Assembly (NCBI RefSeq): GCF_030156785.1
Contig: NZ_JASGLW010000005.1
Span: forward strand, 1-64,000
DNA: 64,000 nt
Reading direction: 5' to 3'
Source: Methanohalophilus sp.
Lineage (GTDB): Archaea; Halobacteriota; Methanosarcinia; Methanosarcinales; Methanosarcinaceae
Part shown: in pieces, positions 27,877 through 38,686 of the stretch
Layout of the letters: the number at the start of each line of letters is the position of its first letter
Numbering within the stretch: position 1 is the first letter of the stretch
Notes under the pieces: model-generated
The model's database searches: none
What the model saw: only the letters and a program-made list of their open reading frames with translations
What the model was told of the DNA's origin: nothing
Position numbers and translations under genes: made by a program

Positions 27877-28683
27877 TTATTCTTTTTTGTCAAAGTTTCC
27901 CGGGCGATACCCTTCCAGATCAAGGGTTATATAATGGAATCCAAGCTTGCGGAGTTTCGGCATAATCCAGTCCCTTTTTGAAACAAGATCTGAGCACATG
28001 TTTTCAGGCACTTCGATGCGCGCAAAACTCCCACCGTCATGAAGCCGCACTCTGCATTGCATTATTCCGCAATCGTGGAGGATATTTTCCCCTCTCTCTA
28101 TTATTTCCAGTTTGTCAGAATCGAGCTTTTCATTGTAGGGCATTCGTGAAGCAAGACATGCAGAAGAGGGTATATCCCAGAATTCCAGCCCCATTTCCCT
28201 TGCGATTTCACGAATATCATTTTTGTCGATCCCTGCTTCCACAAACGGATGACAAATCCCTTCCTCGGAAGCAGCATGGAGACCTGGGCGGTATTCAGCC
28301 AGATCCGAAAGATTTGTCCCATCGGCGATGGTCGTAATACCATGTTCTCCTGCGATCTGCTTCAATGTGCTGCAGATTTTTTTTTTGCAATGATAGCACC
28401 TGTCGTTTTGATTATTCCTGATTTCGGGGATTTTCAGGGGATCAAAAGGCAGCATTTTGAGGCAGATCCCGTACCTTTCAGCAATATCACGGGCACGGCG
28501 GACATCCCTGCGGGGTATAAGCGGAGAATCAACCAGCACACAGAGATGTTTATCATTTAGCACTTTTTTTGTGATCACAGCTAACAGGGAACTGTCTGTA
28601 CCTCCCGAATACGCAATCAGTAGCGTACCCTTGTCGGAAATAAATTGTTCCAGCTTTTTGAGCTTATCTTCGTGCAGGTTCAT
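27877..28683 (-). CDS. larE: LarE-like PP-loop sulfur transferase
   Basis: 268 residues. PP-loop ATPase motif LLIAYSGGTDSSLLAV at residues about 20-35. The LarE block NNQNDRCYHCKKKICSTLKQIA holds two cysteines (CxxC). Family members activate a carboxylate with ATP and transfer sulfur, by sacrificing a cysteine or through an iron-sulfur cluster; the CxxC here may favour the latter. No larB or larC is in view, so a nickel-pincer role is doubtful. It overlaps the ThiF-like gene by 4 nt (ATGA), and the operator upstream of that gene links both to the sulfur locus. Confidence 0.85.
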   Translation of the reverse strand: MNLHEDKLKKLEQFISDKGTLLIAYSGGTDSSLLAVITKKVLNDKHLCVLVDSPLIPRRDVRRARDIAERYGICLKMLPFDPLKIPEIRNNQNDRCYHCKKKICSTLKQIAGEHGITTIADGTNLSDLAEYRPGLHAASEEGICHPFVEAGIDKNDIREIAREMGLEFWDIPSSACLASRMPYNEKLDSDKLEIIERGENILHDCGIMQCRVRLHDGGSFARIEVPENMCSDLVSKRDWIMPKLRKLGFHYITLDLEGYRPGNFDKKE

Positions 28684-29414
28684 TTTTCACTGCAACTCCA
28701 GCATATTTCACAGGATGGATTCCTGGAGATTTTGAGTTCTTCGGTTGTGCCGGATTTTCCGTCCCACACAACCATCCTGCCAGTATAGAGATCTTCCTCT
28801 CCAAGCAGGTATTTGATTGCTTCGTTTGCCTGCATGGTTCCTACAACCCCAGCAGTTGTCCCGATTATCGGGAACAGTTCCTTTGGAGGTTTTCTTTTGA
28901 AGATGCATTGGATACAGGGCGTTTTCCCAGGCAGAATTGTTGTCATCTGGCCATGGATACCGTGTACCGCTCCGTGAATAAGTGCAATATTATTCTCAAC
29001 TGCAATCCGGTTTAGCAGAAAACGTGTATCGTAGTTGTCCAGTGCATCTATGATCACATCCGCATCTCCGAGTAGCTCTTTTGCATTGTCGTCTGTAATT
29101 CTGTCCCCGATAGTCTCAATGGTTATGAAGGGATTGATGTCTTTCAGCTTTTCCCCGGCGGAGCAAACCTTCTTTTTCCCCATATCATAATGCCAGTGGA
29201 GAATCTGCCTGTTAAGGTTACTCAACTCCACACTATCCATGTCAATGATCCGTATATGCCCCACACCGGCCACGGCAAGATAATTAATAATAGGCGATCC
29301 AAGCCCTCCGCATCCGGCAACAACGGCCCTGGATTTCTTGAGGCGCTCCTGCCCCTCCTCCCCGATCATCATTATCTGGCGGCTGTACAACTTTTTCTCT
29401 GCGTCAGAAAGCAT
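28680..29414 (-). CDS. ThiF/MoeB/HesA-type E1-like adenylyltransferase
   Basis: About 244 residues from ATG 29414, which has GAGGATT 8 nt upstream. ATP-binding motif VVAGCGGLGSPIINYLAVAGVGHIRIIDMDSVELSNLNRQ. The conserved Asp is in DVIIDALDNYDTRFLLNRIA. One zinc pair is near PCIQCIF and another at the C-terminus (CEICWSC). Such proteins adenylate the C-terminal Gly of a ubiquitin-like sulfur carrier (ThiS, MoaD, SAMP type). No carrier is encoded beside it. It is the first gene of the larE operon, divergent from the HTH regulator. Confidence 0.88.
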   Translation of the reverse strand: MLSDAEKKLYSRQIMMIGEEGQERLKKSRAVVAGCGGLGSPIINYLAVAGVGHIRIIDMDSVELSNLNRQILHWHYDMGKKKVCSAGEKLKDINPFITIETIGDRITDDNAKELLGDADVIIDALDNYDTRFLLNRIAVENNIALIHGAVHGIHGQMTTILPGKTPCIQCIFKRKPPKELFPIIGTTAGVVGTMQANEAIKYLLGEEDLYTGRMVVWDGKSGTTEELKISRNPSCEICWSCSEK

Positions 29415-29480
29415 ATGCCCAATCCTCTTTGACAGGTACTGTTTTATTCTTTTTATTTCTGTTGAACTTGATATGCATCG

Positions 29481-29496
29481 GTTCACATATGTGAAC
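29481..29496. promoter_or_regulatory. Palindromic operator, thiF-like side
   Basis: GTTCACATATGTGAAC is a perfect 16-bp palindrome in the divergent interval, about 67 bp upstream of the ThiF-like start. It is one of four copies of the pattern TTCAC-N4-GTGAA in this 560-bp stretch. It lies upstream of an A-rich TATA-like stretch on the minus strand. The binding protein is inferred to be the adjacent HTH protein. Confidence 0.72.
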
Positions 29497-29550
29497 AAAT
29501 AACTGTACTCTTTGGTTTTAATACTTTAGTCGGTATACTCGAGAAACCCG

Positions 29551-29566
29551 GTTCACGATAGTGAAC
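29551..29566. promoter_or_regulatory. Palindromic operator, regulator side
   Basis: GTTCACGATAGTGAAC has identical half-sites and an asymmetric centre. It abuts the A/T-rich box TATTTATTTATTTATTAA, which probably includes the TATA element of the HTH gene starting at 29626. Occupation would cover the TFB site, which suggests autoregulation. Confidence 0.72.
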
Positions 29567-29625
29567 TATTTATTTATTTATTAATGTTTATATCCTATCA
29601 AAACAGACCTTGTGTTGGAATACTC

Positions 29626-29952
29626 ATGAAAGTTAAAACCCCCTGTGAGGTTGTGGTTTGGGACATCCTTCCTGCGATCCGTGCGGCACTTGCAGCCGAA
29701 TTGGTACACTCGGGTGTATCACAACAGGATGTAGCCTCCATTTTCGGAATGGCCCCCTCGGCGGTATCACAATACCTGACCAAAAAGCGCGGATATAAGA
29801 TTGAATTTGACGACGAGATTAAAGAAGTCATAGCCGAACTTTCAGCTGAAATCAAGTCCGGCAGTGATGTAGATCTCCCTAAAAAGTTCTGTGAAATATG
29901 CAGGCTGTTAAGGACAGAGGGTGAAAAGTGCCCCTCTGACCCGGATGAATGA
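29626..29952 (+). CDS. HTH transcriptional regulator (COG2522-like)
   Basis: 108 residues from ATG 29626 (MKVKTPCEVVVWDILPAIRAALAAELV). The helix-turn-helix is GVSQQDVASIFGMAPSAVSQYLTKKRG. The C-terminal part has a Cys cluster (KFCEICRLLRTEGEKC) that could bind a metal or Fe-S cluster and sense sulfur or redox state. It lies between the ThiF/LarE operon and the tRNA-Cys-SepCysS-MetY-MetX run, both of which carry the same palindrome at their control regions. It is the obvious candidate regulator of this sulfur locus; the link is inference. Confidence 0.82.
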   Translation: MKVKTPCEVVVWDILPAIRAALAAELVHSGVSQQDVASIFGMAPSAVSQYLTKKRGYKIEFDDEIKEVIAELSAEIKSGSDVDLPKKFCEICRLLRTEGEKCPSDPDE

Positions 29953-30006
29953 TCTCCTGAATGTTCATCTCGTTCTAAGATTAAGTATTTATAGTATGAG
30001 CGTATA

Positions 30007-30035
30007 TTCACAATTGTGACTTCACAATTGTGAAG
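30007..30035. promoter_or_regulatory. Double palindromic operator upstream of tRNA-Cys
   Basis: Two copies of TTCACAATTGTGA lie with centres 14 bp apart (30008-30019 and 30020-30035; the second, CTTCACAATTGTGAAG, is perfect). They end 5 bp before the tRNA-Cys gene, downstream of the TATA-like TATTTATAG near 29985. The expected transcription start would fall inside the pair. That geometry suits a repressor of the tRNA-Cys/sepCysS transcript. Confidence 0.75.
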
Positions 30036-30040
30036 TTTTT

Positions 30041-30111
30041 GGCCGGGTGGCAGAGTGGTTATGCGTCCGACTGCAGATCGGAGTATGTGAGTTCGATTCT
30101 CACCCCGGCCT
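30041..30111 (+). tRNA. tRNA-Cys (GCA)
   Basis: 71 nt. Acceptor GGCCGGG pairs with CCCGGCC; anticodon stem TCCGA/TCGGA encloses CTGCAGA with anticodon GCA. The T-arm reads GTGAGTTCGATTCTCAC. The discriminator base is T (U73), a known identity element of tRNA-Cys. CCA is not encoded. It lies 15 bp before the enzyme that makes Cys-tRNA from Sep-tRNA, so the two are probably co-transcribed. Confidence 0.95.
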
Positions 30112-30126
30112 TTTTGGAGATATCAA

Positions 30127-31506
30127 ATGAAAAGTCCTAAAAATGATCTAATAGGGAAAACCTTCGAAGCCCTTTTTACCCTTGAGGATATCCGCGAGTT
30201 AATTCGGCAATCCTTACCAGGGGGTCTTTCGGCCGAAGAGGAGATTTCCTTTAAGCAGAAAACGTCAAGGCTCAGGGATATTGTTGAATCCCTTGAGGCA
30301 GGCGGAGCCGGGAACAACCAGGCTCTACCATCAGTAGTTGACGGCATAGGACTGCGCTTTCGTGAAGAAGGATACATTAATATCCAGCCAATACAGGCTG
30401 CTGGCAGGCTGACCCCTGAAGCAAGGAAAGCGCTAATTTCCTATGGCGACGGGTACTCTACCTGTGACACCTGCCGCAAGCCTTTTCGTCTTGATAAAAT
30501 AAGCCGTCCTCCAATTGCTGACTTTCATGATGAACTGGCAGAGTTTGTGAACATGGATGTAGCACGTGTGGTGCCCGGAGCACGGAGGGCTTTTCAGGCG
30601 GTAACCTCGTCGTTAGTTGAAAAAGGTGATTCAGTTATTGTTTCGGCGCTTGCACATTACACGGAATTCCTTTCGGTGGAAGCTGCAGGCGGCTTGATTC
30701 GTGAAGTTTCACTCGATGAGAACAATTTGGTTACTGCAGATGCGGTTGCGGAAAAGATCGAGGCGGTAACAAGGGAAACAGACAGAACTCCCAAACTTGT
30801 ATTTATTGATCACTTTGACTATCAGTTCGCCAACGAGCATGACGTCGAAGGAATTGCAAAGGTAGCCCACCAGTATGACATTCCGCTGCTTTACAACGGT
30901 GCGTACACGGTGGGGATAAAACCGGTGGACGGTAAGAAAATCGGTGCCGACTTCGTTGTTGGCTCTGGTCATAAGTCAATGGCATCGGCTGCACCATCCG
31001 GTGTTCTGGCGACCACCGATGAATATGCAGACCTAATTTTCCGTACAACCCAGATGACTGGAGATGTAACAGGCAAGAAATTTGGGATCAAGGAAGTGGA
31101 GATGATGGGATGTACCCTCATGGGAGGAACCCTGCTCTCCATGATGGCATCGTTCCCACATGTGAAAAAGCGGACGAAAAACTGGGATGAGGAAGTTAAA
31201 AAATCTAATTACTTCCTGAAGGAATTCCTGAAAATTGAAGGAAACGAAATAGTATCCGAATACCCGCGCAAACACACTCTTACCAAGGTGGATACCTCCG
31301 GCACGTTTGATAAGGTTGCAAAAAACAACAAGCGCCGTGGTTATTTCCTTAGTGACGAGATGTCAAAACGCGGCATAGTGGGCATGTTCTCCGGAGCAAC
31401 TCGGCAGTGGAAACTCAATACATACGGATTGAGTTGGGAGAAAATCCATTTTCTTTCGGATGCGTTCAAAGAAGTTGCAGAGAAATATGAGCTTAATGTG
31501 AATTGA
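30127..31506 (+). CDS. pscS: O-phosphoseryl-tRNA:Cys-tRNA synthase with N-terminal extension
   Basis: 459 residues, PLP enzyme turning Sep-tRNA-Cys into Cys-tRNA-Cys. The catalytic cysteines lie in YSTCDTCRKPF. The PLP Lys is in DFVVGSGHKSMASAAPSG. The core normally takes about 380-395 residues. Here an extra 60-80 residues precede it (KNDLIGKTFEALFTLEDIRELIRQSLPGG...), helical and charged, probably a SepCysE-like scaffold domain fused to the enzyme. ATG 30127 has a TTTGGAGAT site. It lies directly behind tRNA-Cys and before metY. Confidence 0.93.
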   Translation: MKSPKNDLIGKTFEALFTLEDIRELIRQSLPGGLSAEEEISFKQKTSRLRDIVESLEAGGAGNNQALPSVVDGIGLRFREEGYINIQPIQAAGRLTPEARKALISYGDGYSTCDTCRKPFRLDKISRPPIADFHDELAEFVNMDVARVVPGARRAFQAVTSSLVEKGDSVIVSALAHYTEFLSVEAAGGLIREVSLDENNLVTADAVAEKIEAVTRETDRTPKLVFIDHFDYQFANEHDVEGIAKVAHQYDIPLLYNGAYTVGIKPVDGKKIGADFVVGSGHKSMASAAPSGVLATTDEYADLIFRTTQMTGDVTGKKFGIKEVEMMGCTLMGGTLLSMMASFPHVKKRTKNWDEEVKKSNYFLKEFLKIEGNEIVSEYPRKHTLTKVDTSGTFDKVAKNNKRRGYFLSDEMSKRGIVGMFSGATRQWKLNTYGLSWEKIHFLSDAFKEVAEKYELNVN

Positions 31507-31517
31507 GGTGTAAATAA

Positions 31518-34272
<2,755 letters not shown>

Positions 34273-34432
34273 TGCTTTTTCCTTCTCTTTATTTGGCTAA
34301 TATAATTTTTGAAAATATTGTTTTGTTAGGAAAACGTATAGAGTATTTTGCAAAGGCGTCTGAAAAAGACATTACACTTTCTGATAGTTGAAGAATTTAT
34401 CACTGAGTTCCTATTTTTCTTATGTGGAATTA

Positions 34433-34535
34433 GATGTGATTATTGTGGGACATGGTCCCGATCGAATGCCTATACCGCACCCCGCGATCTTGCAAATAAT
34501 GGAATCAAGACTGTTGTCCTTGAAAGTAACAATTA
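34433..34535 (+). pseudogene. Remnant of an FAD-dependent reductase (geranylgeranyl-reductase type)
   Basis: In one frame DVIIVGHGP matches the start of the FAD-binding GxGxxG motif. After a frame change the text continues APRDLANNGIKTVVLES, matching the next helix and strand of such proteins. No start, C-terminal domain or ribosome site remains. It lies in a 485-bp interval between metX and the FetA-like gene, with nothing else recognisable. The family is inferred from this short stretch. Confidence 0.6.
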
Positions 34536-34757
34536 TTTTGGTCGGATTTTGGTTAGTCTAGTTACCTCAATAACATTAAATTTGAAATCGGTATTAATGG
34601 ATGTGTAAAACGCGGTTTTTTTGGATAAATACTTTCATATAATATTCAGGTGAACTAGCATTTATATCCTTTACCAACAGAAGATGAATGTATTATCCGG
34701 TTGGATATTCTGGATTTTATTATTAAATGTCTAAATAAATAGGGTAAACAAAAGCTC

Positions 34758-35387
34758 ATGAATACTGAACTTTTGAAGTATGAGGATGTATCTATCCGCT
34801 ATGGTGAGAAGGAAGTACTGTCTAACTTCAACCTTGATATCAACAAAGGTGATCGTATCCTGCTCAAAGGCAGGTCAGGTTCAGGCAAGTCAACACTTTT
34901 GAAGATGCCGATGGGATTTGCTCATCCCACAAGAGGAAGAATCTTCTTTAACAACCACTTGCTTGACAGTGATACAGTATGGAATGCAAGAAAAAGGATT
35001 GCTTATGTTTCCCAAGATCTTGATATCTATGAAGGCTCTGTCAATGAGTTTATCGAGGAGGTATTCTCCTATTCCTTCAATCAAGGTAAACTGGACAGGA
35101 CAAAGCTCCGGAGACTCCTTGTCTATTTGGGATTTCAGAAAGATGTTCTTGAGATGGATTTCGAGGACCTCTCAGGAGGCGAGAAACAGAGGATAGGCAT
35201 CATTATGTCAGTGCTTATTGGAAAGGACATCTACCTGCTCGATGAGATCACTTCATCCCTTGATGGTGCTCTAAAAGAGAAGGTGGCAAATTATTTCCTT
35301 GAGCGAAAGGAATGGACACTTGTGATCATATCCCATGATGATGTGTGGGAAAAGAGAGATGTTAAGGTCATACCAGTGGGTGTTTAA
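34758..35387 (+). CDS. FetA-like ABC transporter ATPase
   Basis: 209 residues. Walker A LLKGRSGSGKSTLLK, signature LSGGEKQRIGI, Walker B DIYLLDEITSSLD and the switch His in VIISHDD. The small size and the UPF0014-type permease immediately downstream (0 nt gap) match the FetAB pair, described in bacteria as an iron exporter. The direction and metal in archaea are not established. The preceding interval contains a flavoprotein remnant. Confidence 0.85.
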   Translation: MNTELLKYEDVSIRYGEKEVLSNFNLDINKGDRILLKGRSGSGKSTLLKMPMGFAHPTRGRIFFNNHLLDSDTVWNARKRIAYVSQDLDIYEGSVNEFIEEVFSYSFNQGKLDRTKLRRLLVYLGFQKDVLEMDFEDLSGGEKQRIGIIMSVLIGKDIYLLDEITSSLDGALKEKVANYFLERKEWTLVIISHDDVWEKRDVKVIPVGV

Positions 35388-36185
35388 ATGGATGCTGTAG
35401 ATATTGGTTACTTCTCCCTTGCGGCCTGTTTCCTGTTGCTCACAGTTCCTTTTCTTGTGAGTCACTACCTCAAGCTTGGTATGATCCATGATACTGTAGT
35501 ATCGGCCTCAAGGATGATTGTTCAACTTGCTTTTGTGGGAGTTTTTCTTACCTTGCTCTTTGACCTTAACAGTTCGATCGTGAATCTTCTTTGGTTGCTT
35601 GTGATGATCCTTGCAGCAACCCATTCCTCTATAAATGATGTAGGTCTTGACCTTAAGAAGTTACTTTTGCCTATCATGGTCTCATTCATAGCAGGTAATT
35701 TCCTAGTTATCCTTTACTTCAATACTTTCGTGGTGGAGCTTGAGAACCTCTTTGATGCCAGATATCTTATCCCTATATTCGGCATGTTTCTTGGCAATTC
35801 ACTAAGGGGTAACATCGTGAGCATCAACAATTTCTATGATACCATCAGGAGGAACGAGAACCGTTATCTTTACAGTCTTTCACTGTGTGCGAAAAAACAT
35901 GAGGCTATTCTTCCCTATGCAAGGAAAAGTCTCAAGCTTGCACTGAAACCTTCTATTGCAAACATGTCAACGATAGGCCTAGTGTCATTACCGGGAATGA
36001 TGACTGGTCAGATCATTGCGGGTTCCAGCCCGATCCTTGCTATCAAATACCAGATGGCTATCATGATAGGGATCTATGTTTCTACTGTGATGACTGTCAC
36101 GATCGGTATCTTCATGACCATACGCTCGAGTTTCGATGATTATGGCATACTAAAAGAAGATGTGTTCAAATCAGCAACTGCCTGA
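35388..36185 (+). CDS. FetB-like (UPF0014) ABC transporter permease
   Basis: 265 residues with about seven hydrophobic segments. Conserved parts are the VVSASRMIVQLAFVGVFLTLLF helix, YLIPIFGMFLGNSLRGNIVSIN, and SLKLALKPSIANMSTIGLVSLPGMMTGQIIAGSSP, typical of UPF0014/FetB. The start codon touches the stop of the ATPase gene, so they form one unit. Likely an exporter of iron or another metal; inference from the bacterial family. Confidence 0.85.
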   Translation: MDAVDIGYFSLAACFLLLTVPFLVSHYLKLGMIHDTVVSASRMIVQLAFVGVFLTLLFDLNSSIVNLLWLLVMILAATHSSINDVGLDLKKLLLPIMVSFIAGNFLVILYFNTFVVELENLFDARYLIPIFGMFLGNSLRGNIVSINNFYDTIRRNENRYLYSLSLCAKKHEAILPYARKSLKLALKPSIANMSTIGLVSLPGMMTGQIIAGSSPILAIKYQMAIMIGIYVSTVMTVTIGIFMTIRSSFDDYGILKEDVFKSATA

Positions 36186-36528
36186 TCAGATCATGTTCTT
36201 CTTTTTCTTGATTATTCCGCGTCTCCTGTTTTCTTGTTCATTACTTTTCAGGATTCAATGAATACGCGACTTTGGCATTTCGATAACAAATTTCCCAAGC
36301 AGGAAAAGAGGATAAAAAATGGAATGAATTGTAAAGGCAACTATGCAATAAAGGACTAATCAAGAAAGGTATGATTTTATTGACTGCTATCTAATAAAAA
36401 TTATTTGAGAATATCACTACACCAATTCATAAATATTGAGGTAGATATTCATCATCCTATTTGTGTTACGGATAAGATAAGAAACAGAAAAATCGGCAGT
36501 TAATAGCAATCCTCTAAAAAATAGTTGT
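36186..36528. other. Intergenic region between fetB-like and thermosome genes
   Basis: 343 bp between convergent genes. It is A/T-rich, with stops in all frames and no protein-like text. The terminator of the thermosome gene borders it on the right. Confidence 0.5.
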
Positions 36529-36550
36529 TGCACAGCTTGAAAGCTGTGCA
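36529..36550 (-). terminator. Terminator hairpin of the thermosome gene
   Basis: TGCACAGCTT and AAGCTGTGCA form a perfect 10-bp inverted repeat around 2 nt (a shorter stem with a 4-nt loop in practice). On the minus strand it is followed by AACAACTATTTTTTAG, a T-run. It starts 25 nt after the thermosome stop. Confidence 0.7.
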
Positions 36551-36574
36551 TGAAATATCTATTTCCCTGAAAAC

Positions 36575-38212
36575 TTACATCTGAGGCATTCCGCCCATTC
36601 CGCCGTCCATTCCGCCGGATGGCGCCTCAGGTGCACGGGTTGATGCGATGATGTCGTCAATTCTCAGGATCATAACGGATGCTTCTGCAGCGGCATTGAT
36701 TGCCTGTGTCTTAATCCTGAGTGGTTCGACAACACCTGCTTCCCACATATCAATGACTTCACCGAGGTAGACATTCAAACCAGCGGTTTTTGTACCATTC
36801 TCGTGGTGGGATCTCAGTTCGACAAGCATGTCGATCGGGTCTAGACCTGCATTTTCTGCGAGTGTCCTTGGCACTACCTCAAGAGCCTCGGCAAATGCCT
36901 TTACTGCGAGCTGTTCTCTGCCGCTGAGGGATGCTGCGTAATCCTGAAGTTGAAGTGCAACCTCTATTTCAGGTGCTCCTCCACCAGCTACGAGTTTTTC
37001 ATCTTCGATGGCTACTGCAACTACACGTAATGCATCGTTGAGTGCTCTTTCTATATTGTCAATAACGTGTTCGGTACCGCCACGGAGAAGGATTGAAACG
37101 GATTTTGGATTCACACAACCGGTAATGAAAATCATGCTGTCTCCAGCAATCTTCCTTTCTTCTACCATTTCAGCTTCACCGAGGTCATCTGCGCTCATCT
37201 CGTCGATGTTGGTAACCAATTTTGCACCGGTAGAGCGTACGAGTTTCTCCATATCGCTCTTCTTTACACGCCTGACTGCGAGAATGCCTGCCTTTGCGAG
37301 GAAGTGCTGTGCCATGTCATCGATACCTTTCTGGCAGAAGACAACATTTGCGCCAGTGTTCTTGATCTTTTCGACAAGGTCACGAAGCATCTTTTCTTCC
37401 TGATCAAGGAAGGACTGGAGCTGGTCCGGAGAAGTGATGGATATTTCCGCGTCTACTTCGGTTTCTTTGAGCTCGATTGCACTGTTGAGGAGAGCTATCT
37501 TTGCGCCTTCTACTTTCTTTGGCATGTTGGAGTGTACGCGCTCCTTGTCAAGAATCATTCCTTCGATGAGCTCGCTGTCTTCGATGGAACCACCGACTTT
37601 CTTCTCTATCTTGATGTTTTCAATGTCGATGGATTCGCCGTCACTCTTTTCTGCAATGCTTGCAACTGCTTTGACAGCAATATCGCTGAGTGTTTCCTTG
37701 GAAGCTTCTGCACCCTTTCCTGTCATTGCTGTGCCAGCGATGTTAATAAGAGTTTCACGGTCGTCTACGGTGATCTCTTTTGCAAGTTCTTTGAGGATCT
37801 CACTTGCCTTATCAGCGGCCAGCCTGTAACCTGCAGCAATGATTGTGGGATGGACATCCTGATTGATGAGGTCTTCTGCTTTCTTGAGAAGTTCACCGGT
37901 GATGATAGCCGCAGTTGTTGTACCGTCTCCGACCTCATCATCCTGGGTCTTTGAAACCTCTACAATCATCTTTGCAGCGGGGTGTTCAATGTCCATTTCC
38001 TTGAGAATAGTTGCACCATCGTTGGTAATTACAACATCTCCGAGGGAGTCCACGAGCATTTTGTCCATACCCTTTGGACCAAGAGTTGTCCTTACAGCTT
38101 CAGCGACAGCTTTTGCTGCCATAATATTGTTGCTCTGGGCATCCCTGCCTCTTGTTCTCTGGTTACCTTCCTTTAAAATGAAAATTGGCTGTCCAGCCAT
38201 TTGTCCTGCCAT
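36575..38212 (-). CDS. Thermosome (group II chaperonin) subunit
   Basis: 545 residues. ATPase motifs [14 protein letters not shown] and [17 protein letters not shown] near the N-terminus, [24 protein letters not shown] in the middle, [14 protein letters not shown] in the second equatorial part, and a Gly/Met-rich tail ([13 protein letters not shown]). It forms a double-ring chamber that folds proteins with ATP. The start region [16 protein letters not shown] is normal for archaea. Single gene with a clear terminator hairpin. Confidence 0.96.
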   Translation of the reverse strand: MAGQMAGQPIFILKEGNQRTRGRDAQSNNIMAAKAVAEAVRTTLGPKGMDKMLVDSLGDVVITNDGATILKEMDIEHPAAKMIVEVSKTQDDEVGDGTTTAAIITGELLKKAEDLINQDVHPTIIAAGYRLAADKASEILKELAKEITVDDRETLINIAGTAMTGKGAEASKETLSDIAVKAVASIAEKSDGESIDIENIKIEKKVGGSIEDSELIEGMILDKERVHSNMPKKVEGAKIALLNSAIELKETEVDAEISITSPDQLQSFLDQEEKMLRDLVEKIKNTGANVVFCQKGIDDMAQHFLAKAGILAVRRVKKSDMEKLVRSTGAKLVTNIDEMSADDLGEAEMVEERKIAGDSMIFITGCVNPKSVSILLRGGTEHVIDNIERALNDALRVVAVAIEDEKLVAGGGAPEIEVALQLQDYAASLSGREQLAVKAFAEALEVVPRTLAENAGLDPIDMLVELRSHHENGTKTAGLNVYLGEVIDMWEAGVVEPLRIKTQAINAAAEASVMILRIDDIIASTRAPEAPSGGMDGGMGGMPQM

Positions 38213-38384
38213 TGTATTCCTCCTGTAACATTATTTGTCAATATGATAGCCTGAATCTCAGGTTGTTTGTACATGTTTGTAGTTCTATATAAAGGTTACT
38301 TTATGAAAAAAAGCTGTAAAAACAATTAAAGCAACATCCCATAAGGGGGCACTGCTAATTAAAAAAAGAATTGAGGAACAAAGT

Positions 38385-38558
38385 TCATTTTACAATGGAC
38401 TTTGGTGACCTGTGTTTAAAGCGCCTCTTTGTTCCGGATGAAGTGTAGCGCTGGGCAGGCGCAGTGTGTGTTTTCTCTGCATCTGCCTTTTTGACCTTAA
38501 TTACGTTTCCTTTTCTGCCTTTGACTTTTACCCATTCAATGCTTCCGGTTTTGCCCAT
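38385..38558 (-). CDS. 57-residue basic protein (DUF5350-like)
   Basis: ATG 38558 to TGA 38385. [21 protein letters not shown] is followed by [21 protein letters not shown] and a Lys/Arg-rich end ([14 protein letters not shown]). I recall a methanogen family DUF5350 with the same MGKTGS start and QRYTSSG block. The strong positive charge suggests binding to RNA or DNA; function unknown. It has its own transcript. Confidence 0.75.
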   Translation of the reverse strand: MGKTGSIEWVKVKGRKGNVIKVKKADAEKTHTAPAQRYTSSGTKRRFKHRSPKSIVK

Positions 38559-38686
38559 TATGAGTCCTCACTAGATAAGTATGATTTCTAAATTAAGCTA
38601 ATGTGGTTTTCCATACATGTAATGCTACTTATTAAAGGTTGCGGGAAATTCATTAATAAAAAAAAGTATGATGGGAAAATCCCACC

